A DNA stretch of 59,777 nt, taken from NCBI GenBank assembly GCA_035353855.1, contig DAOQAK010000020.1, forward strand, positions 1 to 59,777, given 5' to 3'. Under the pieces are notes generated by a model, which worked only from the letters and a program-made list of their open reading frames with translations, was not told the DNA's origin and ran no database searches. This document shows positions 1-8,391 of the stretch, piece after piece. Numbering within the stretch: the stretch's first letter is position 1; every line of letters starts with the position of its first letter. The translations under genes were made by a program, and so were the position numbers. The stretch is from Bacteroidales bacterium. Lineage in GTDB: Bacteria; Bacteroidota; Bacteroidia; Bacteroidales; CG2-30-32-10.

Positions 1-111
1 TTTGTACAGGTCTTTTACAGTCATGCCATCCACGCCTGCCGAACCTTTGTTCTTCAATACATGGCGGTATGCCTGCATTATGTTTCTTCGGTTTAATACT
101 TGCTCAATCAT
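1..111 (-). CDS. ltrA: Group II intron reverse transcriptase/maturase, N-terminal fragment
   Basis: The 37 visible codons start at the ATG complementary to 109-111 and read MIEQVLNRRNIMQAYRHVLK followed by NKGSAGVDGMTV. This is the characteristic N-terminus of LtrA-type group II intron reverse transcriptases, where the conserved N-G-AGVDGMT segment is reverse transcriptase domain 0. The protein would splice and mobilise the surrounding intron. The rest, including the YADD active site, is beyond the left edge, so intactness cannot be judged. The intron RNA domains lie directly upstream of the start, which supports the call. Confidence 0.85.
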   Translation of the reverse strand, partial: MIEQVLNRRNIMQAYRHVLKNKGSAGVDGMTVKDLYK

Positions 112-664
112 CTTGTTTATTTCTTATGCTCTGTTCCGCTTATAGCAAGGCTAACACAAGTGTTTCCTTGTTGCATTTGGAACATCTTAATGTTCAGTCC
201 TTCGCAGTTTTTGTGAGTCCTCTGTAGTTCTATTACAACTCGTTTCTGCTGTTACTATGACTTCTGCTGACTTCTTGGTTTGCAGAACGAATCTGCTCCA
301 AGACCTCCCCTGGTAAGTGCTATTCTTTCGTCCGATGCCTGCGAAATCTACATCATTGTTCTTCTTGTATTCTTTGGGCATTGCAATGCTGTGCTTGCTC
401 ACCCGAACAATAATGCCTCATATTCCGTTCCTGTTCGTCAGTACCAGATTTTGCAGTCTCGCTTCCTTCAGTGCATACCTCACGGTAAACCACCTTGCGA
501 CTTGCTAATACTTCAGGGCGTTACACCCGCGTATAAGGGACTTGCACCCTTTAGAAAATTGTTTCCTCTCACTTCGCTTTTCACTTTCAATTAAATTTGT
601 ATTTTAGCATCTAAAAAGAACCTTGCGGAGTGGGTTCTGCATAGCACATGCAGGGCACACACAC
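1..664 (-). mobile_element. Group II intron, 5' part (cut by window edge)
   Basis: Read on the minus strand, this stretch begins with GTGTGTGTGCCC, fitting the GUGYG 5' end of group II introns. It then holds the domain I hallmarks GGGTGCAAGTCCC (about 558-570), AGCAAGTCGCAAGGTGG and GTGAGGTATGCACTGAAGG, and leads into the reverse transcriptase start at 111. The exact 5' splice site is ambiguous by 2 or 4 bases because of the GT repeat (660, 662 or 664). Domains V and VI and the 3' exon lie outside the window. The order, 5' ribozyme domains then the ORF, is normal for a bacterial mobile intron. What the target exon was is not clear, as no recognisable gene lies at 665-868. Confidence 0.85.
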
Positions 665-868
665 GGGTTAAGAAATTGGGGGACAGTGGTTAAATGAAGT
701 TTTGTGCTTCGTAGGAAGTTCAGTGGTGGCAGACAGTTTTCGTCTCCGAATTCGCCAACTTCTTGTAGCCGCAAACCGTTATAATTATCGTTCTCCAAAT
801 TTTTCAGCAATTTAATTTTTGAGTGTGAATATTTCAGTCTATTTTCGTATCCTGAATAATACACTACC
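665..868. other. Spacer between group II intron and uvrA-like gene
   Basis: No convincing gene is seen here. Minus-strand reading frames run through it but overlap the start of the uvrA-like gene and look like chance. The right part carries the promoter region of the UvrA-like gene, but no clear TAnnTTTG box was found. The left edge is the 5' exon into which the intron inserted. Confidence 0.5.
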
Positions 869-3800
869 ATGCGCGAGATCATTATAGAAAACGCCAGTGA
901 AAACAATTTAAAAAATGTTTCGCTTCGCATACCCCATTATCAGCTTATTGCAGTAACAGGTGTTTCTGGTAGCGGCAAAACCAGCCTGGTATACGATGTA
1001 TTATGCACTGAAGGACATCGCCTTTTTTTTGAGAATTTTACTGGCGGCCGATTGTCATCAGCAAAACTTACGCGCCCCAAAGCTTCACGGATTGAAGGGT
1101 TATTCCCGGTAATTTCAGTTGATCAAAATAATATTGTTCGCAGTCCACGCTCAACAGTTGGTACCCTTACCGAATTATACGACCATTTACGTTTGCTTTT
1201 TGCACGCCTTGGGAAATCAACTATTCAGGACTTACATCCTTATCGCAGTTTATTTTCCTTCAACCTTCCCGATGGATATTGCCCTGCATGTAAGGGTTTG
1301 GGCGTACAGGATCATATCGACCCCGACCTTCTTATTGCCGATGCTTCCAAAACCATTCGCGGTGGCGCTTTCATTTTAACAACACCAAATAATTATATTG
1401 TATACTCGCAGGTTACCATGGATGTGCTCGACCAGGTGTGCCGTGCAGAAGGTTTCAATGTAGACATTCCATGGCAGTACCTTACTGATGAACAAAAAAA
1501 TGTGGTACTAAATGGTTCTTCAAAAATAAAAGTTTTGTTTGGCAAGCATCCTCTTGAATCGAGATTAAAATGGACAGGCATTACAGCAAAACCACGCGAA
1601 GAAGATTATTATAAAGGAATACTTCCGGTGATGGAAGAAATTCTGCGACGTGAACGCAACCCGAACATCATGCGCTTCACACGCTCCCACACCTGTACAC
1701 AATGTAACGGAAAACGGCTGAATGAAAAAGCGCTGTCAGTGAAACTCTGGGATCGCGATATTTCTGCTTTTTCAGAAATGAGCATCAAACAAATACATTC
1801 GTTCTTCAGTGAATTGAAAATTGAAACCAACGAATCATTGATTGCAGAACCTGTTCGCGAGGCCATACTCAAACGAACTACGCTGCTGATGAAACTTGGA
1901 GCCGGTCATCTTTCACTGAACAGGGAATCTCTTTCTTTGAGCGGTGGAGAAGCTCAACGCATACGCCTTGCAAACCAGGCAGCCACAGGATTGCGTAATG
2001 TACTTTATATTCTTGATGAACCAAGTGCAGGATTACATCCTTCAGAACATCATCTGTTGCTTGAAGTAATGCGCACCCTGGTGAACAATGGAAATACAGT
2101 GATGGTCGTAGACCATGATGAACAAAGTATGCGTGAAGCAGATTGGATAATTGATATTGGTCCGGGTGCAGGAAAAGCCGGCGGCAAAATTCTTTATAAT
2201 GGTTCTACAGAAAAATTTTTCAATCAACAGGAATCCGAAAGTATCACAAGAAAATATCTTATTGAAAAAAAAGATCATGATTCAGAGCCAATCAGGACGG
2301 ATAAAAATACTTTTTTCACAATAGAAAATGCAAATAAAAATAATCTTCAGGATATTTCACCACGCTTTTTAATTAATGCATGCAATGTGATCACGGGCGT
2401 TTCGGGCAGCGGAAAAACAAGCCTGGTGAATTTTCTTATTGAAAATACCATTATACAAAAAACAGGAGGAACTGAAATTTTCCGTAAAGTGATTCATATT
2501 GATTCCTCCCCTATCGGTCGCACACCCAAAAGCAACCCGGCAACATACACAGGTTTATCCGATCATGTGCGCGACCTGCTTGCAGCATTACCTGAGTCGC
2601 ATCAAAGAGGTTATAAGAAGGGACAATTCTCTTTTGTGGTAAAAGGCGGACGTTGCGAAAGCTGCGGTGGTGCAGGTGTTCAGCAAATAGGAATGCATTT
2701 TCTCGGAAACGTTGAAGTGGTTTGCGATGTGTGCGAAGGAAAACGTTTTACTGAAGAAACACTTGAAATAAAATATAAGGGACTTAACATTTTCAATATT
2801 CTTGAACTGACAGTTGATGAAGCTCACTTATTCTTTGAAGGACATAAAAAAATAACTGCAATAACAGGAATACTGTCAGAATTAGGATTAGGTTATCTCA
2901 AGCTAGGGCAGCCTTCTACAACTCTGTCGGGTGGCGAAGCGCAACGGGTTAAACTGGCAACTGAGCTTTCACGCTCAGCCAGCGGACAAACATTATATAT
3001 CCTGGATGAACCAACAACAGGACTGCACATGGCTGATGTAGATATTCTTACACAAGCATTGAAAAAGCTTATCAGTAAAGGTCACACGCTGCTATGCATT
3101 GAACACGATCCTTCTTTCATTCTTCAGTCCGGCTGGATGGTTGATCTTGGTCCGGGAAGCGCTGATGAAGGAGGTACCATTGTAGCAGAAGGCTTTGTAA
3201 ATGATTTGATACAACATCCTGGATCCATTACTGCTTCTGAGCTCATAAAATTTTTATCACGCGATGCTTCGGTAAAAAGAACTTCAAATATTCCATGCAG
3301 CAATGACACAATTGAAGCTCCAATTAAATTAAACGGAGTGGAAACAAATAATCTTAAAAATATTGATGCATCATTTCCTGTTGACGCAATTACAGCAGTA
3401 ACGGGAGTTTCAGGCAGTGGCAAATCATCTTTGGTTTACGGAACACTTTATGCCGAAAGCCAACGAAGATTTCTTGAAGGAATGTCATCATATATCAAAC
3501 AGTTCGCAGCAAAAGCAGGAACACCGGTATTACAGGAAAGTCATGGATTGGTACCTGCAATTTCTTTACAGAAAAAAAATCCGGTGAATAACCCGCGTTC
3601 AACCATCGCAACATATACCGGGCTTTATGATTTGTATCGTTTAATGTTCAGCAGGCTTGCAAAATCAACTGATAAAAATACGAATCCATTATCAACAGCA
3701 TTCTCATTTAACAGCGAAGAAGGCGCATGCCCTGTATGCAAAGGTTTGGGAACCCTTACGGTCTGTGATTCGGACAAATTAGTTACACATCCCCAAAAAC

Positions 3801-5671
3801 CACTGATAGCAGGAGCCCTGGATGGAAACAAAACCGGAAGTTTTTATGGCGATCCATACGGACAATATATCGCAGCTCTTTTGACCGTTGGTAAAAAATA
3901 CGGAATTGATTTTTCTGTTCCCTACAAAGAACTTGATGGCAAAGCAAAAGAAATGGCCATGAATGTTTGTGGTGAAGAAATATTCGATGTGGAATGGAAC
4001 TATAAACGCGGCGCGCATCAAGGCATTCATAAACTTAAAACAAACTGGCCCGGATTTCTAAAACTTGTAGAAACTGAATATTTTCGCAAACATAATGATG
4101 CTCGCGGTGATGCCATGCTTGATTTGATGAAAAGCATGAAATGCAGCAACTGTAATGGGTTCCGGCTAAAACCTGAAATGCTGAAATATTTTATTAACAC
4201 ATTGCATATTGGGCAGGTTACAGCATTTACCGCCGAAGATGCATTACAATTTTTTAATAATGATTTTACCGGAACATTCGAAAATGATTTAGAAAAAAAA
4301 GCAGCTTCATCTTTTCTTGAAAATATTAAAAGTCGTCTTGATGCCTTACTGAAAGCAGGATTAGGATATATTTCCACAGACAGGATTGTGGGAACGCTTT
4401 CAGGCGGCGAGTTTCAGCGCTTGCAACTTGCAGGACTTGTAAGAGCGCCATTTACCGGAGTTGCATATATTCTTGACGAACCTTCTTTCGGCTTACATCC
4501 TAAAGATACCCTACACATCAGCAAGCTCATCGAAAACCTGAACCAGTATGGAAACAGCGTGATCATGGTTGAACATTCACCTGTTCTTTTAGAAAAATCT
4601 AAATATACCATTGAACTGGGACCCGGTGCCGGTAACGAAGGCGGACAAATAATTTATTCGGGCAGTACAAAAGGTTTTTCACATCAAGAATTAAAGGTTT
4701 CTGAACATTTAAAAAATAAAGGAAATCCCGGAAAAGGTTTGAGCATAACAAAAGCACATGCTAATAACCTTCAGAATATTGACGTGGAAATTCCTTCGGG
4801 AATAATGACCGTGATAACAGGAGTGAGTGGCAGCGGGAAAACCAGCCTTCTTGATAAAGTTATTTTTGAAAGTTATTCTTCAGGGAAACCGTTTGATTGT
4901 TCAACTATTTCAGGATTTGAAAATTTTTCCGATCTTATTTATATCGAACAACCGGTGCATGGCAAAGGGCGCAATGCCACAATTGGCAGCATGCTTGGGC
5001 TATCGGAAATTATTTCCAAAATTTTTGCTTCAACAGAAGAAAGCAAAAAACGTAATTATAAATCTTTACATTTTATCAGCGGTACACGCGAAAGTCGTTG
5101 CATAACATGCGAAGGAACAGGGTTCAACCAGGTCAGCATGGATTTTTTCAATGATGTTATTTCTCCCTGCGAACATTGCGTAGGCATAGGTTTCAATGAG
5201 GAAACACTCGAAATAATGATTGACAAAAAAACCATTTACGATGTGTTGCAATTTCCTTTCAATGAATTATCACTATTTTTCGATGTCCATCTTCAGAGCA
5301 AATTAAAAACACAAACAAAATTAATTCTTGAGCTTATTCATAAAACAGGACTTGAATACCTGTCGTGTGGTCGCTCACTGAAAACATTATCTACCGGTGA
5401 ATTACAGCGACTGAAGCTGGTTTCAGGACTTTCATCCAAAACAAACAACAACACACTTATCCTTTTGGATGAACCTACAGGCGGTTTGCATCCGAAAGAT
5501 ATTGATAAATTGATGAACCTTTTCGATGAACTTATTGAAGAAGGAAATACTATTGTCTGTGTTACTCATGAACCTCTGCTGATAGCCTCAGCAGCTAAAA
5601 CAATTGAACTTGGTCCCGGCGGCGGAACAAATGGCGGACGTATTATTGCACAGCTTTCAAATTACAAATAA
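869..5671 (+). CDS. Giant UvrA-like ATPase: two UvrA units fused in tandem (1600 aa)
   Basis: The protein has four ABC ATPase cores. Walker A GVSGSGK(T/S) lies at residues 31-38, 510-517, 846-853 and 1318-1325. The matching signatures are LSGGEAQR twice, then LSGGEFQR and finally a degenerate LSTGELQR. Each UvrA half carries CxxC zinc-module pairs (CPACKG/CTQCNG, CESCGG/CDVCEG, CPVCKG/CSNCNG, CITCEG/CEHCVG). UvrA motifs such as IEGLFPVISVDQ and NPRSTIATYTGLYD are clear. In both halves the sequence runs from the F(A/S)RL(G/A)KS segment straight to the CPxCKGLG module, so the roughly 120-residue UvrB-binding domain of canonical UvrA is missing. Family knowledge says such UvrA2-like proteins act in damage or drug tolerance rather than standard UvrABC repair. 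A fused dimer is the natural reading, since UvrA works as a dimer. Its exact role is not known. Confidence 0.85.
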   Translation: MREIIIENASENNLKNVSLRIPHYQLIAVTGVSGSGKTSLVYDVLCTEGHRLFFENFTGGRLSSAKLTRPKASRIEGLFPVISVDQNNIVRSPRSTVGTLTELYDHLRLLFARLGKSTIQDLHPYRSLFSFNLPDGYCPACKGLGVQDHIDPDLLIADASKTIRGGAFILTTPNNYIVYSQVTMDVLDQVCRAEGFNVDIPWQYLTDEQKNVVLNGSSKIKVLFGKHPLESRLKWTGITAKPREEDYYKGILPVMEEILRRERNPNIMRFTRSHTCTQCNGKRLNEKALSVKLWDRDISAFSEMSIKQIHSFFSELKIETNESLIAEPVREAILKRTTLLMKLGAGHLSLNRESLSLSGGEAQRIRLANQAATGLRNVLYILDEPSAGLHPSEHHLLLEVMRTLVNNGNTVMVVDHDEQSMREADWIIDIGPGAGKAGGKILYNGSTEKFFNQQESESITRKYLIEKKDHDSEPIRTDKNTFFTIENANKNNLQDISPRFLINACNVITGVSGSGKTSLVNFLIENTIIQKTGGTEIFRKVIHIDSSPIGRTPKSNPATYTGLSDHVRDLLAALPESHQRGYKKGQFSFVVKGGRCESCGGAGVQQIGMHFLGNVEVVCDVCEGKRFTEETLEIKYKGLNIFNILELTVDEAHLFFEGHKKITAITGILSELGLGYLKLGQPSTTLSGGEAQRVKLATELSRSASGQTLYILDEPTTGLHMADVDILTQALKKLISKGHTLLCIEHDPSFILQSGWMVDLGPGSADEGGTIVAEGFVNDLIQHPGSITASELIKFLSRDASVKRTSNIPCSNDTIEAPIKLNGVETNNLKNIDASFPVDAITAVTGVSGSGKSSLVYGTLYAESQRRFLEGMSSYIKQFAAKAGTPVLQESHGLVPAISLQKKNPVNNPRSTIATYTGLYDLYRLMFSRLAKSTDKNTNPLSTAFSFNSEEGACPVCKGLGTLTVCDSDKLVTHPQKPLIAGALDGNKTGSFYGDPYGQYIAALLTVGKKYGIDFSVPYKELDGKAKEMAMNVCGEEIFDVEWNYKRGAHQGIHKLKTNWPGFLKLVETEYFRKHNDARGDAMLDLMKSMKCSNCNGFRLKPEMLKYFINTLHIGQVTAFTAEDALQFFNNDFTGTFENDLEKKAASSFLENIKSRLDALLKAGLGYISTDRIVGTLSGGEFQRLQLAGLVRAPFTGVAYILDEPSFGLHPKDTLHISKLIENLNQYGNSVIMVEHSPVLLEKSKYTIELGPGAGNEGGQIIYSGSTKGFSHQELKVSEHLKNKGNPGKGLSITKAHANNLQNIDVEIPSGIMTVITGVSGSGKTSLLDKVIFESYSSGKPFDCSTISGFENFSDLIYIEQPVHGKGRNATIGSMLGLSEIISKIFASTEESKKRNYKSLHFISGTRESRCITCEGTGFNQVSMDFFNDVISPCEHCVGIGFNEETLEIMIDKKTIYDVLQFPFNELSLFFDVHLQSKLKTQTKLILELIHKTGLEYLSCGRSLKTLSTGELQRLKLVSGLSSKTNNNTLILLDEPTGGLHPKDIDKLMNLFDELIEEGNTIVCVTHEPLLIASAAKTIELGPGGGTNGGRIIAQLSNYK

Positions 5672-5989
5672 TGAAAGCGGAATATTCCAAATTCTGTTAT
5701 ACAGAATCTTAGCAGATTTGTAATGGTTATTGAGCATTGTCGAAATAAGCAAAATGTGCTTAGATTCTGTTATGCCGATTTATCCCGACTTGTCGCGGAT
5801 AGGAAATTTTTGCAACCGAACTTGTGAGCTCATGAATACCTTTAAAATAAAATAAGTTATGAATAAATCATTTCCGTATCGGTATAAATCAAATAAAAAC
5901 CTTATCTTTGCAGAGAAATCAACTTACGGACATTTCCCTCCTTATAATTAGTCAGGCTTTGGTCACAAAAAAATTACTTTAATTAATTT
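5672..5989. other. Intergenic region upstream of rhlE
   Basis: The stretch holds a short hairpin, ATTCTG-TTATA-CAGAAT (5691-5707), and a second near-copy of AGATTCTGTTAT about 70 bases on. A GC-rich segment follows near 5780-5810. The rhlE promoter box is at 5903-5910. No gene was seen. Confidence 0.5.
5903..5910 (+). promoter_or_regulatory. Promoter -7 box of rhlE
   Basis: TATCTTTG matches the Bacteroidota -7 consensus TAnnTTTG. It lies 80 bases before the rhlE start, leaving a leader of about 70 bases, a length often seen for cold-responsive genes. Confidence 0.65.
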
Positions 5990-7288
5990 ATGTCATTTCA
6001 ATCATTAAACATTATTGAACCTATTCTTAAATCATTACAACAGGAAGGTTATAAAACACCCACGCCCATTCAGAAAGAATCCATTCCTGTTATATTGCAG
6101 GGCACCGATCTGCTGGGTTGCGCACAAACAGGCACAGGCAAAACTGCTGCATTCACAATTCCAATTTTACAGTTATTATTTGCTTCAAAAACATTCAACA
6201 AAAAAAGGAAGATAAGAAGTTTGATTGTAACACCAACCCGCGAACTTGCAATCCAGATAAATGAAAGTATACAGGCATACGGCCGATTTACAGGCTTAAC
6301 AAGCACTGTAGTTTTTGGCGGTGTAAATCAAAATCCGCAAACAGCTTCATTGAAACAGGGCGTAGACATTCTGGTGGCAACACCCGGTCGCTTACTCGAT
6401 TTGATGAACCAGGGATTTGTATCATTACATGATATTGAAATTTTTGTACTTGATGAAGCCGATCGTATGCTGGATATGGGTTTTATAAATGATGTAAAAA
6501 GAATAATAGCAGCGCTGCCTCGCAAACGTCAGACACTTTTTTTCTCGGCTACCATGCCCGCCGAAATTGTAAAACTTTCTAATTCCATTTTGAATCATCC
6601 TTTCAGAATTGATATTACACCCTCTGCTCCTACTGTCGATATTATCAAGCAAAATGTATTTTTTGTTGACAAAGGAAATAAAAATGCTTTGCTTTTACAC
6701 TTACTGAAAGATTCAACTATTAAGACCGCTTTGGTTTTTACACGAACCAAACATGGCGCCGACAAGGTGGTAAAAATACTGGATAAGAATAAAATCAAAG
6801 CTGAAGCCATCCATGGCAATAAATCACAGGGAGCACGCCAGCGGGCTTTAGCAAATTTCAAAGAACAAACGACAAGAGTATTAGTGGCAACAGATATCGC
6901 TTCACGCGGAATTGATGTAGAAGACATGGAATTCGTCATCAATTTTGAACTTTCCAATATTGCCGAAACATATGTGCACCGTATTGGACGAACAGGCAGA
7001 GCCGGCGCAAAAGGAACGGCTTATTCATTTTGCGATGCCGAAGAAAAAGAGTATTTACGCGACATTGAAAAACTGATAGGAAAAAAAATCCCTGTAGTTG
7101 AAAATCATCCCTTTCCTTTGATGGATCATCACCCGGTAAAAAAACCGAAACAACAACGAAATAATTTCAATCATCAAAAGCAGGCATCATCAGTAAAGCC
7201 AAACGTAAGGCATACTACGCATCCACATACAGCAATGAAAAACAACAATAAACAAAGATTCGGGAAACAAAATGTTTCGCCACGATAA
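5990..7288 (+). CDS. rhlE: DEAD-box ATP-dependent RNA helicase, RhlE type
   Basis: This 432-residue cytoplasmic helicase unwinds RNA duplexes using ATP. The motif order is complete: Q-motif region (TPTPIQKESIP), motif I AQTGTGKT, Ia PTRELA, TPGRLLD, motif II DEADRMLDMGF, motif III SAT, then the second RecA domain with ATDIASRGIDV and HRIGRTGRAG. The last 60 or so residues are a low-complexity tail rich in Lys, Gln, Asn and His, typical of RhlE-type RNA-binding tails. A cold-shock gene follows 163 bases downstream with its own promoter. Both commonly respond to cold in Bacteroidota, so shared function in RNA structure control is likely. Confidence 0.93.
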   Translation: MSFQSLNIIEPILKSLQQEGYKTPTPIQKESIPVILQGTDLLGCAQTGTGKTAAFTIPILQLLFASKTFNKKRKIRSLIVTPTRELAIQINESIQAYGRFTGLTSTVVFGGVNQNPQTASLKQGVDILVATPGRLLDLMNQGFVSLHDIEIFVLDEADRMLDMGFINDVKRIIAALPRKRQTLFFSATMPAEIVKLSNSILNHPFRIDITPSAPTVDIIKQNVFFVDKGNKNALLLHLLKDSTIKTALVFTRTKHGADKVVKILDKNKIKAEAIHGNKSQGARQRALANFKEQTTRVLVATDIASRGIDVEDMEFVINFELSNIAETYVHRIGRTGRAGAKGTAYSFCDAEEKEYLRDIEKLIGKKIPVVENHPFPLMDHHPVKKPKQQRNNFNHQKQASSVKPNVRHTTHPHTAMKNNNKQRFGKQNVSPR

Positions 7289-7414
7289 AATCAAAAAAGT
7301 ATTATTCTTAGCTATAACTAAACACTACTTCGATAGTCTTTAGTTGAACATATTTAAATACATTTTATGAAAATATTTCCTGCAATAACTAATACTTATT
7401 TTCAAATAAATACT

Positions 7415-7422
7415 TATCTTTG
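7415..7422 (+). promoter_or_regulatory. Promoter -7 box of the cold-shock gene
   Basis: TATCTTTG fits TAnnTTTG exactly and stands 30 bases before the ATG. The rhlE and csp genes are therefore probably separate transcription units. Confidence 0.65.
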
Positions 7423-7451
7423 TATTATTAATCAAATTTTAAATTCATTTT

Positions 7452-7643
7452 ATGAACAAAGGAACAGTAAAATTTTTTAATGAAACCAAAGGTTTTGGAT
7501 TCATTAAAGACGCAGAATCAGGAAAAGAATATTTCGTACATTCTTCAGGTTTAAAAGACCGCATCAGAGAAAATGATGAAGTTACTTTTGAACTGCAACA
7601 AGGAAAAAAAGATTTAAATGCTGTAAATGTTAGACTAGCATAG
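7452..7643 (+). CDS. Cold-shock domain protein (CspA family)
   Basis: This 63-residue single cold-shock domain protein binds single-stranded RNA and DNA. RNP1 is seen as KGFGFIKD (residues 14-21) and RNP2 as YFVHSS (27-32); the start MNKGTVKFFNETKGFGFI is the family signature. It is slightly shorter than E. coli CspA (70 residues), as usual for Bacteroidota. It has its own promoter and a terminator at 7672-7700. It probably works with the neighbouring RhlE helicase as an RNA chaperone. Confidence 0.93.
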   Translation: MNKGTVKFFNETKGFGFIKDAESGKEYFVHSSGLKDRIRENDEVTFELQQGKKDLNAVNVRLA

Positions 7644-7671
7644 TTTATATATTACTCAGACATTTATCATT

Positions 7672-7700
7672 AAAGAGCCTTACAAACGTGAGGCTTTTTT
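7672..7700 (+). terminator. Terminator of the cold-shock gene
   Basis: An AAAGAGCCT / AGGCTTTTT hairpin with a 10-base loop is followed by a T-run, about 30 bases after the csp stop codon. Confidence 0.75.
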
Positions 7701-7751
7701 TATTATTACCCGTTTAAAAATGCATGGATATTCACGAGCAAGCCAGTGTTG

Positions 7752-7827
7752 CGCCCCGATGAATATCGGGGGTGCGAGCGGATCTGCCCGACTGGCAAGG
7801 CGGGCCTGCCCGACTGGTAAGGCGGGT
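7752..7827. repeat. GC-rich intergenic repeat cluster
   Basis: In an AT-rich spacer there is a hairpin CCCCGAT-GAAT-ATCGGGG (7754-7771 region), then two tandem 21-base units at 7785-7805 and 7806-7827, both of the form TGCCCGACTGGyAAGGCGGGy. Each unit is itself an imperfect inverted repeat (GCCCG..CGGGC). A related CCCGATGAATCGGG motif occurs at 33443-33456. These look like REP-type intergenic repeats. Confidence 0.7.
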
Positions 7828-7909
7828 AACTATAAAAACTTAAACACATGAAAATTTAATCATGAAATATTTTTAGTTTAATTTATTTATATTTAATAAA
7901 AATTTTTCT

Positions 7910-7917
7910 CATCTTTG
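7910..7917 (+). promoter_or_regulatory. Probable promoter box of the 37-aa gene
   Basis: CATCTTTG is one base off TAnnTTTG and stands 29 bases before the ATG, the same geometry as the cold-shock promoter at 7415. Confidence 0.45.
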
Positions 7918-7945
7918 TATAAACTATTTTATAAAAATATATAAT

Positions 7946-8059
7946 ATGTCAAAAGAAAAATCAATAAAAGAAAAATCAGTAAAGAAAGCTCCCACAAAAA
8001 CTCTTAAAGAAAAAAGAGCAGCTAAATTAGCTAAGCGCGAGGAAAAGAAAAAAGCTTAA
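7946..8059 (+). CDS. Small lysine-rich basic protein (37 aa)
   Basis: The reading frame MSKEKSIKEKSVKKAPTKTL-KEKRAAKLAKREEKKKA has 16 lysines in 37 residues and ends in TAA at 8057. Its AT-rich upstream region has a near-consensus promoter box at the usual distance. I recall similar tiny proteins with a TLKEKRAAKxAK core in other Bacteroidota, but not a named family. The charge suggests binding to nucleic acid or the ribosome, which is inference only. It stands alone between the csp terminator and a 330-base spacer. Confidence 0.6.
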   Translation: MSKEKSIKEKSVKKAPTKTLKEKRAAKLAKREEKKKA

Positions 8060-8391
8060 TTCTGAAAATTTCTTTATAACAATTTTTTCTTTACTTGAAA
8101 TATAATTACCGAATGAAATGGTAATTTAATATTTTCATCATTATTGATGATTATAGATTTTTGTCTCTCACTCTCACCTCCTGGTATCTATCGGAGCAGA
8201 ATATATATTTACTCGTGAATTTCCTGCTAAAGTAAATCCTGCATTGAATTCCTGTTTGAATTTATTCATATCGGTTATTGCAAGTTTACATTTAATGGAT
8301 ATTTCATCGTAAAAATTCTTGCTAATCAATTAAAAGTAATTATTTTTGATACCCTAAATAATTAATTCATTAATCACAAATAATAACTAAT
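8060..8391. other. Intergenic region upstream of the M3 peptidase
   Basis: No credible gene, RNA or strong hairpin was seen. A minus-strand peptide of about 32 residues around 8180-8270 was considered and rejected for lack of any family match or start signal. Confidence 0.5.

Noticed and set aside
280..594. 104-codon plus-strand open frame near the left edge
   Set aside because: It runs antisense through the structured part of the group II intron and shows no protein features.
604..930. 108-codon minus-strand frame over the UvrA-like start
   Set aside because: It overlaps the intron 5' end and the start of a real gene, and has no family features.
869..5671. Canonical uvrA of nucleotide excision repair
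   Set aside because: The length is nearly double, there are four ATPase cores, and the UvrB-binding domain is missing in both halves.
8160..8290. Minus-strand peptide of about 32 residues that looked like a possible outer-membrane protein remnant
   Set aside because: Too short, stop codons close by, and no recognisable family; left as non-coding.
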